From JAICLK01 sp035478715 (lineage in GTDB: Bacteria; Patescibacteriota; Saccharimonadia; Saccharimonadales; UBA4665), in the NCBI GenBank assembly GCA_035478715.1, contig DATIJK010000020.1, forward strand, positions 1-45,902: DNA of 45,902 nucleotides, given 5' to 3'. The notes under the pieces are model-generated. The model did not search any database. It had not been told where the DNA came from and was given only the letters and a program-made list of their open reading frames with translations. Below are positions 41,095-45,902 of the stretch, one piece after another; position 1 is the stretch's first letter; every line of letters starts with the position of its first letter. A program made the position numbers and the translations under genes.

Positions 41095-42042
41095 TTAATG
41101 TTTGAATTTGGCGAATAGCTTCCAGCCGATTGCGATCACAATACAAACCAAACCAATAACCAGACTTGCCACCTGCAAATTGTGGAATAGTGCCTGCGCA
41201 ATCGTTTTTGCCGCAGCCTGATCCGCGGCGTTTGTCCCAGAAATTGTTGCATAACTTGGCGCCGCTAAAATTGCCGCCTGCAAAAGTGACAAGATTCCAA
41301 CACCGAATAGTATGCGGCGGGCTGTTTTGCCATGATGCGTTGAAAGCCAGATAGCTGATGCTGCCAATAGTATCGCTAATAGAATCAGTACGATCGTACC
41401 TTCTTTGAACAAATGATAGAAATAGTGAATGCGTTTGATTTTGTCGTTTTTGATATCTAGTTTGCCCGTGTCGGATTTGACCTTGATTTGATCCGCGATC
41501 GGCTTCAGCTGCGTAGTTTTCAGCTGGGCGACCACCCCGGTGATTGCAGGACTCAAATCGAGCGATATCGCACTTACGTTGTTGCTGTTAAGCTGGGTAA
41601 CGAGCGCTGCGTGTGCACTTTGATTTGTGCTCTGCCATAGCTGTGCAAACTGCTGGGATTGCACGACTTGCAGTACATTCTGCCGGATTATCGGCTGCAG
41701 CGCTGCTTTTAATTGTTCCGGCGCTGGCGCAAGCTGGACAACTTTCGCTGGCAGCAACTTTTTCGCCAAATCAACAGTTGGTGCATTCTGCAATATCTGG
41801 TCGGTGACTTTATCGGCGACGTAATTCTGGATTTCTGGTTTGGACACCAATGGTCCGACAGTCGCAACATAGGTATTCGTATCGGTCAGCGTCCGGTTCA
41901 GCCATACGACCGTGATGCTCATCAATATCAAATATACTGCGACAGTCCCGAGCAAGGCCGAAAAGAAAGTTCTGGCTTTATGCGATGGTTCTGATGGTTT
42001 ATTTGAAGATTTAACTTGAGATTTTTGTGTTGTATTTGCCAT
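41095..42042 (-). CDS. Four-TM membrane protein, paralogue of 24289-25515, 315 aa
   Basis: TM1 about 27-48, an extracytoplasmic domain (about 50-215), then three helices (about 220-240, 250-270, 285-305). The segment after TM1, with WLNRTLTDTNTYVATVGPL, aligns with WVERQVLTTDNWVAMVAPL of the 408-aa protein; both continue with a V-T-x-QI block. It has fewer C-terminal helices than its paralogue. TTTAAT lies 7 bases before the ATG, so it may be leaderless. Function unknown. Confidence 0.78.
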   Translation of the reverse strand: MANTTQKSQVKSSNKPSEPSHKARTFFSALLGTVAVYLILMSITVVWLNRTLTDTNTYVATVGPLVSKPEIQNYVADKVTDQILQNAPTVDLAKKLLPAKVVQLAPAPEQLKAALQPIIRQNVLQVVQSQQFAQLWQSTNQSAHAALVTQLNSNNVSAISLDLSPAITGVVAQLKTTQLKPIADQIKVKSDTGKLDIKNDKIKRIHYFYHLFKEGTIVLILLAILLAASAIWLSTHHGKTARRILFGVGILSLLQAAILAAPSYATISGTNAADQAAAKTIAQALFHNLQVASLVIGLVCIVIAIGWKLFAKFKH

Positions 42043-42148
42043 AACAACTATTAAAGCATTTCGTGAGAGTATTTTAAATAACGGTTATGTATAGAATTAC
42101 TTTTGTTCTAGTTGCAGTTTGTTGATGCCGTAATAAAATGATTTTTTA

Positions 42149-42856
42149 TTAGATCCTAGTAAAATCATTAGCTTGACTGCCTACAAGCGTTTTGGACCAA
42201 CTATGGCCAACCGGCGGATCGTCAATTTCGAATTGACCATTAACCCATCGGAATGCGCCACAGACGTGTCGGGCTTTTGTTTCTCGAAGGCCGCTAGTCG
42301 GTCCTCCGGCACCGGTCTCTGTATCTTCCCGTATGGCAACTTCAAATACCCCGCCGGCATTTAAAGCCTGTGTCGATACGGTTCCTGCCACATCGCCATC
42401 ATCCACTTCTTGAGCAATGATCATGTCGGTTGGATCCCCGATTTGTTGCGGCTCCGCGCCGAAAGGATCATATTCGGTAACTTCTACGTCTTCATCACGC
42501 CAGAGCATACTGTCATCTTTATCGTATTGGTCGCGTGCTGCTTGCCAGCGTGAAGTCTCGTCGAACCCGAGCTTGAATTTAACAACTGTCCGACTATCGC
42601 CATCATTATCCGGAAATGTTCCGTCAGTCGGACCGACAGAATCTAGATGGCACGTTATTTCGTCTGCGAATGCCAGGCGCGCTGCATCCGGAGCCAGTTT
42701 GATAATATGCGTTTCGGAGTGAGGCCAAGCATACGCATTAGGGTTTGTACTGACTGTATACGCCACAGACGAAACCACCGCTAAATCGGCAACAGAGGCA
42801 ACTAGTAAAGAACCTCGCTCATTCAATTCCTGCTGGGTTTCACCTAACCAACTCAT
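42149..42856 (-). CDS. Uncharacterised soluble protein, 235 aa
   Basis: Not recognised: acidic, Asp/Gly/Thr-rich, no signal peptide. Tyr/Trp-containing blocks (WQAARDQYDKDDSMLW) are spread along it and the C-terminal part repeats Gly/Asp turns. No Shine-Dalgarno; TAAAAT lies 9 bases before the ATG. Isolated between minus-strand genes. Confidence 0.65.
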   Translation of the reverse strand: MSWLGETQQELNERGSLLVASVADLAVVSSVAYTVSTNPNAYAWPHSETHIIKLAPDAARLAFADEITCHLDSVGPTDGTFPDNDGDSRTVVKFKLGFDETSRWQAARDQYDKDDSMLWRDEDVEVTEYDPFGAEPQQIGDPTDMIIAQEVDDGDVAGTVSTQALNAGGVFEVAIREDTETGAGGPTSGLRETKARHVCGAFRWVNGQFEIDDPPVGHSWSKTLVGSQANDFTRI

Positions 42857-42924
42857 AGGTTAGCTATTTTACATTATTTTTTGATTTTTGTCAATGCTTA
42901 TGCTGTTAATAATAACTACTACCA

Positions 42925-43137
42925 TTAACGATTACAATGTCTGAATAAACACCGAACAGCCAGGTCCTGTTCGACCATTCCTACTCTAGGAAAGTCCGGA
43001 TGTCGGATATCTTCATGCGCACTCGGCGGGCTTTCCGCCCACGCTATGGCCTCCGCAGCCAATGCCGCACCATCTTCCCTTTTCAGTAACGGCCATAAGG
43101 GGCAGGTATCACCACAAAGTTGAATAGTTTCACTCAT
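42925..43137 (-). CDS. Small Cys-containing protein, 70 aa
   Basis: Not recognised. Cys at 8, 12, 63 and 68 (CGDTC and CLFRHC) could bind metal or form disulfides; the middle is Ala/Glu/Pro-rich. TATAAT lies exactly 6 bases before the ATG (43149-43144), which supports expression as a leaderless mRNA. Confidence 0.55.
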   Translation of the reverse strand: MSETIQLCGDTCPLWPLLKREDGAALAAEAIAWAESPPSAHEDIRHPDFPRVGMVEQDLAVRCLFRHCNR

Positions 43138-43143
43138 TATTTA

Positions 43144-43149
43144 ATTATA
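43144..43149 (-). promoter_or_regulatory. -10 box giving a leaderless mRNA
   Basis: Minus-strand TATAAT (43149-43144), then TAAATA, then ATG at 43137. Confidence 0.5.
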
Positions 43150-43252
43150 TTATTATCAGGTCAGCAAAATGTACAAAAGATTCGCTTAACCTGTTCGTTT
43201 TGAAATTTTATATAATCTATAATGGACATATCATTTAATCTGGAGGTGCAGT

Positions 43253-43666
43253 ATGGCGACAGTTCTTAATCCTTATATCAATTTTGATGGTAATACCCGC
43301 GAAGCTATGGAGTTTTACAAGTCTGTTTTTGGCGGCAAACTCGACCTGAATACTTTTGGCGAGTTCAAAGCAGCTGAAGACCCCGCAGATGCCGATAAAA
43401 TAATGCACTCGCAGCTAGAAACTCCGGGTGGCTGGAAATTCATGGCCGCGGATATTACAAAAAAGTTCGAATACAAACCTGGCAGTAACTTCAGCATGTC
43501 ACTAAGCGGCGAAGACGAAGCCGAATTGAAAAGCTATTTTGAAAAACTTGGCGAAAGCGGCACAGTCACTATGCCAATGGAAAAGCAGATGTGGGGCGAC
43601 CAGTTCGGTATGGTCAATGACAAATTCGGCATCACCTGGATGGTGAATATCAACGCTGCGAAATAA
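43253..43666 (+). CDS. VOC-superfamily PhnB-like protein, 137 aa
   Basis: Two beta-alpha-beta-beta-beta modules of the glyoxalase/bleomycin-resistance fold. LNPYINFDGNTREAMEFYKSVFGG is the PhnB-type N-terminus, HSQLETPGGWKFMAAD the second strand and WGDQFGMVNDKFGITWMVN the C-terminal signature. Metal ligands of glyoxalase I are not all present, so a binding or demethylase-like role cannot be chosen. GGAGGTG lies 5 bases before the ATG. Confidence 0.9.
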   Translation: MATVLNPYINFDGNTREAMEFYKSVFGGKLDLNTFGEFKAAEDPADADKIMHSQLETPGGWKFMAADITKKFEYKPGSNFSMSLSGEDEAELKSYFEKLGESGTVTMPMEKQMWGDQFGMVNDKFGITWMVNINAAK

Positions 43667-43677
43667 CAGTTGGTTAA

Positions 43678-44289
43678 TTACACAACCGAGCCGGTCTTAA
43701 GTTTGCCGGCTCTTTTGTAATTAGCACAAATCACACCACTGGGAGATACCGTCGTTTTTGTCAGTTTGAAGGCTGCGGCTATCGTGCCATCACCGAACAA
43801 ACGTTTTCCAGTACCGAGTGTCACCGGGAATATTTTAAGCCAAATCTCGTCTACCAAATCGTTTTGCAATAACGTCTGGATCAGCTCGCTGCTGCCGTGA
43901 ACCTGTAGCATCGGCCCGGTTTCTTTTTTTAAAGCTTTCAGTTTGGCGATGACATCACCGGTAATTAATTCTGACTTGTCCCAGTCTAGTTTAGGGTTGC
44001 CAGCCGATACGACATACTTTGTCGCACGATTCAATACATCGGCACCTGGATCGTTCTTATGATCGTCGGTCGGCCAGAACGATGCGAACAAATCATATGT
44101 TTTGCGACCAAGCAACATGTCAAATGGCTGAGACATCTGTTCGCCCATGACCTCGCCCATCTTTTGATCGAAATACTGATAGGTCCACCCGCCATACGGA
44201 AAATCGCCCTCGACATCTTCTTTTGATCCCCCGGGTGCCTGCATAATTCCATCTAAACTGACAAATGTAAGTAAAATAATTTTTCTCAT
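43678..44289 (-). CDS. DHFR/RibD C-terminal domain protein, 203 aa
   Basis: NADPH-dependent reductase fold. MRKIILLTFVSLDGIMQAPG is the typical start, FDMLLGRKTYDLFASFWPT the cofactor/substrate region, VHGSSELIQTLLQNDLVDEI and FPVTLGTGKRLF the C-terminal signature. I use the ATG at 44289, which matches the family start; an ATG eight codons upstream adds no conserved sequence. It resembles the general RibD_C family rather than folate-pathway DHFR; substrate unknown. Convergent with the VOC gene, 11 bp apart. Confidence 0.9.
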   Translation of the reverse strand: MRKIILLTFVSLDGIMQAPGGSKEDVEGDFPYGGWTYQYFDQKMGEVMGEQMSQPFDMLLGRKTYDLFASFWPTDDHKNDPGADVLNRATKYVVSAGNPKLDWDKSELITGDVIAKLKALKKETGPMLQVHGSSELIQTLLQNDLVDEIWLKIFPVTLGTGKRLFGDGTIAAAFKLTKTTVSPSGVICANYKRAGKLKTGSVV

Positions 44290-44371
44290 AGTTAAACGGT
44301 ATCTTAAAAACATGCTATTGACCAGTTAGATTTTTAACAAAACAAAAACCTTTTTTGTTTAATCTGGCAAT

Positions 44372-44399
44372 TTGCGATATGCTCATTTTATACTATAAT
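44372..44399 (+). promoter_or_regulatory. Promoter of the alpha/beta hydrolase gene
   Basis: TTGCGA (44372-44377), 16 bases, TATAAT (44394-44399), 10 bases before the ATG at 44410. The leader would be 3-4 nt and there is no Shine-Dalgarno. Confidence 0.55.
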
Positions 44400-44409
44400 T
44401 TATTTGTAA

Positions 44410-45399
44410 ATGATTACGGCCGACCGCCTGTTAGAAATTCCTGACCTTTCCTACTATCAATTGAGCCAAAATCGACACGCCCCATACGTACACTACGAAC
44501 CGACAGTCGAACCGAATGGTGAGAGCATAGCTTTTTTCAACGGTATCAGCATGCAGGCGAATCGCGCTGGCAACTTGCCACACGCATTGGCTGCTATGGG
44601 CTTCGACGTTTACACGATCGGGCTGGCAGAAGATCGGCGTTCAATTTTCGGAAGAGCATTTGATTCGTACATGACCATGGCAGAAGCCGCAGTTCGCTCA
44701 ACATTACAACCGTATCTAACGCCGATTCATTGGCTTACGGCTATAAATAAAATCCAGCACGAAAACCGCCCGCCCTTCACGGCAACACTTGATCGATATG
44801 CCAAAGATGCGGCTGCTACAATGCATGGCGTTATCGGCAAACCCAGCCACGTTGTCGGCGTTTCGTTTGGTGGTGTTTTGGCACAACAAGTTGGCATTGA
44901 TCATCCAGAAATCGTCACATCGGTCACTGGTGCCGCGACTTTGCCGGCAGTCCCAGTACCATTACTCAAAATGCCGCGCATGAAAGCCGTCAGTGCAGTA
45001 TCGATGCCTTGGCGTACGAAAGCGACAGTCGGCGAAATTTATGGCGGCGATTTTAACGACCCAGCACTTTTTGAAGAATATTCGCATCTGCTCAAACGGC
45101 AAATACAATTATTACCGCACCTCGAACAACAGCAAGCAATTAGTCTAAGTTTTATGCTCGCGTGGCGTTCACTTTTTAAGAGAACCATACTGGAAAGTAA
45201 AATGCCCCTGGCATTTTTATACAGTGACGATGACCCGCTTATTCCCAGACGCCTCGTAGAGGTCGGGGCAATGATATTACATGCAGAAGCACACCTGTTC
45301 GAATCTGGCGGGCATGGATTCCTGTTTTCGAGATATGCGGAATCAGCTGCGAAAATTGGTGATATTGTTACGCGGCATTCGTTAGCGGCAGCCGCATAA
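44410..45399 (+). CDS. Alpha/beta hydrolase, 329 aa
   Basis: Serine hydrolase fold. The nucleophile elbow is GVSFGG (about 156-161), the acid lies in LYSDDDPLIP and the His in ESGGHGFLFS near the C-terminus, all in the correct order. No signal peptide, so cytoplasmic; a cap region (about 190-255) is likely. The substrate is unknown; it looks like lipases or esterases of the poly-3-hydroxyalkanoate/homoserine-type group only in general layout. Confidence 0.9.
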   Translation: MITADRLLEIPDLSYYQLSQNRHAPYVHYEPTVEPNGESIAFFNGISMQANRAGNLPHALAAMGFDVYTIGLAEDRRSIFGRAFDSYMTMAEAAVRSTLQPYLTPIHWLTAINKIQHENRPPFTATLDRYAKDAAATMHGVIGKPSHVVGVSFGGVLAQQVGIDHPEIVTSVTGAATLPAVPVPLLKMPRMKAVSAVSMPWRTKATVGEIYGGDFNDPALFEEYSHLLKRQIQLLPHLEQQQAISLSFMLAWRSLFKRTILESKMPLAFLYSDDDPLIPRRLVEVGAMILHAEAHLFESGGHGFLFSRYAESAAKIGDIVTRHSLAAAA

Positions 45400-45410
45400 G
45401 CCTAATTCGA

Positions 45411-45902
45411 TTAAATTATCGTCACGTTTTCGACGTTGGCTTTGGCGCCTTTCAGCAAGGCATAGGTGACTTTGTCCATTTCCGCGCCGGTAAAGTCGGT
45501 GTTTTTCGCATCTGTGTGATGAAACGTGATGTCATTAAGTACCGTGTTTTTGAATGATGATTTTCTGAGTGACGACCCACTGAAATTTATACCGGTCAGC
45601 GTAAAACCGTCAAGCGATACCCCGCTCAGATCCGAGTGGCGGAAATCGATATTTGCCAAAGTTGCTTCATCAAACTTTGAACCTTTCATCGCACAAGCCG
45701 TAATTTTTGCACCTGTCAGATTTGCACCGAAAAAATCTACGTTTTGCAAACTGCTCGCGGCAAACTTCACATTAGTCAGATTCGCGCCTTTGAATGATGC
45801 GCCGGTCAGATCAGCTGCGCGGAACGTCGCGCCAGTAAGGTCTGACTTATCGTAGGTAGCTCCACCCAGCGCGCTGTAGCTGAAGTCAGCGCCCTGCAAA
45901 TC
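45411..45902 (-). CDS. Pentapeptide-repeat protein (5' end outside window)
   Basis: The frame is still open at the window edge, so the N-terminus is missing; at least 163 residues are seen. It consists almost entirely of A(D/N)LxX pentapeptides (GADFS, SDLTG, ADLTG, ANLTN, ANLTG, SDLSG), which fold into a right-handed quadrilateral beta helix. No fused domain is visible. Proteins of this type can be DNA mimics or structural, and no specific role can be assigned. Confidence 0.9.
   Translation of the reverse strand, partial: DLQGADFSYSALGGATYDKSDLTGATFRAADLTGASFKGANLTNVKFAASSLQNVDFFGANLTGAKITACAMKGSKFDEATLANIDFRHSDLSGVSLDGFTLTGINFSGSSLRKSSFKNTVLNDITFHHTDAKNTDFTGAEMDKVTYALLKGAKANVENVTII

Noticed and set aside
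42985..43010. AGGAAAGTCCGG-like string resembling the 5' core of RNase P RNA
   Set aside because: The other universal RNase P elements (3' P4 strand, ACAGAAA-type and GGTGAAA-GGGTGCGG-type segments) are missing in the neighbourhood, and it lies inside a small coding frame with its own promoter.
1..45902. CRISPR array, insertion sequence, prophage or plasmid genes
   Set aside because: No regularly spaced direct repeats, transposase, integrase, capsid, terminase or replication-initiator gene was seen in any frame.

Overview
The window looks like chromosomal DNA of a small-genome Patescibacteria (CPR) bacterium, most probably a Candidatus Saccharibacteria (TM7) relative. The reasons are the gene mix: divergent F1 ATPase genes, a type IV pilus assembly locus, many small orphan membrane and surface proteins, and very tight packing with 1-8 bp overlaps. 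TGA is used as an ordinary stop codon (for example at the end of pilB), which argues against the recoded CPR lineages. The lineage assignment is inference from gene content; no marker was aligned.

Layout. 1-3550 (minus): three related secreted surface proteins, two of them followed directly by REP-like palindromic pairs. 3815-4789 (plus): a membrane-anchored fibre-like protein, followed by about 350 bp full of nested inverted repeats (4827-5176). 5203-16076 (minus): a long same-strand run, transcribed metG, tatD, two unknowns, cysteine desulfurase, a secreted protein with a c-subunit-like membrane hairpin, then atpF-H-A-G-D-C. The a and c subunit genes are not at this locus. 16202-17112: Nudix and HIT proteins, both with altered motifs. 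17184-19430 (plus): a small protein with a long leader, then a secreted HExxH protease with FN3-like and ricin-type lectin domains. 19442-22830: small unknowns, a solitary pilin, tRNA-Leu(UAA), a deoxyribosyltransferase-like protein, an EEP nuclease/phosphatase and tRNA-Cys(GCA).

22971-27233: a block of small membrane proteins (HdeD-like, a two-TM K+ channel, a six-TM protein, a four-TM protein) next to a divergent Crp/Fnr-type regulator. A perfect CRP-like palindrome lies in the divergent intergenic space. 27245-28288: an orphan protein with a possible ADP-ribosyltransferase signature. 28367-38041 (plus): the type IV pilus locus: pilB, pilC, a major-type pilin with its own promoter and terminator, two minor pilins, a PilX/GspK-like tip component, then overlapping pilM, pilN, pilO and a PilP-position gene. 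No pilT or prepilin peptidase gene is present. 38076-45902: an acidic low-complexity 595-aa protein, small unknowns, another solitary pilin with an operator-like palindrome in its promoter, a paralogue of the six-TM protein, then VOC, DHFR/RibD-like, alpha/beta hydrolase and pentapeptide-repeat proteins.

A recurring signal is leaderless or nearly leaderless transcription: several genes have a TATAAT-type -10 box ending 6-10 bases before the start codon and no Shine-Dalgarno, while others have clear AGGAGG-type sites. The most unusual items are the surface-protein cassettes with their REP pairs, the 4827-5176 structured element, the reduced F-ATPase locus with a degenerate c-like hairpin, and the HIT protein without its nucleophilic histidine.
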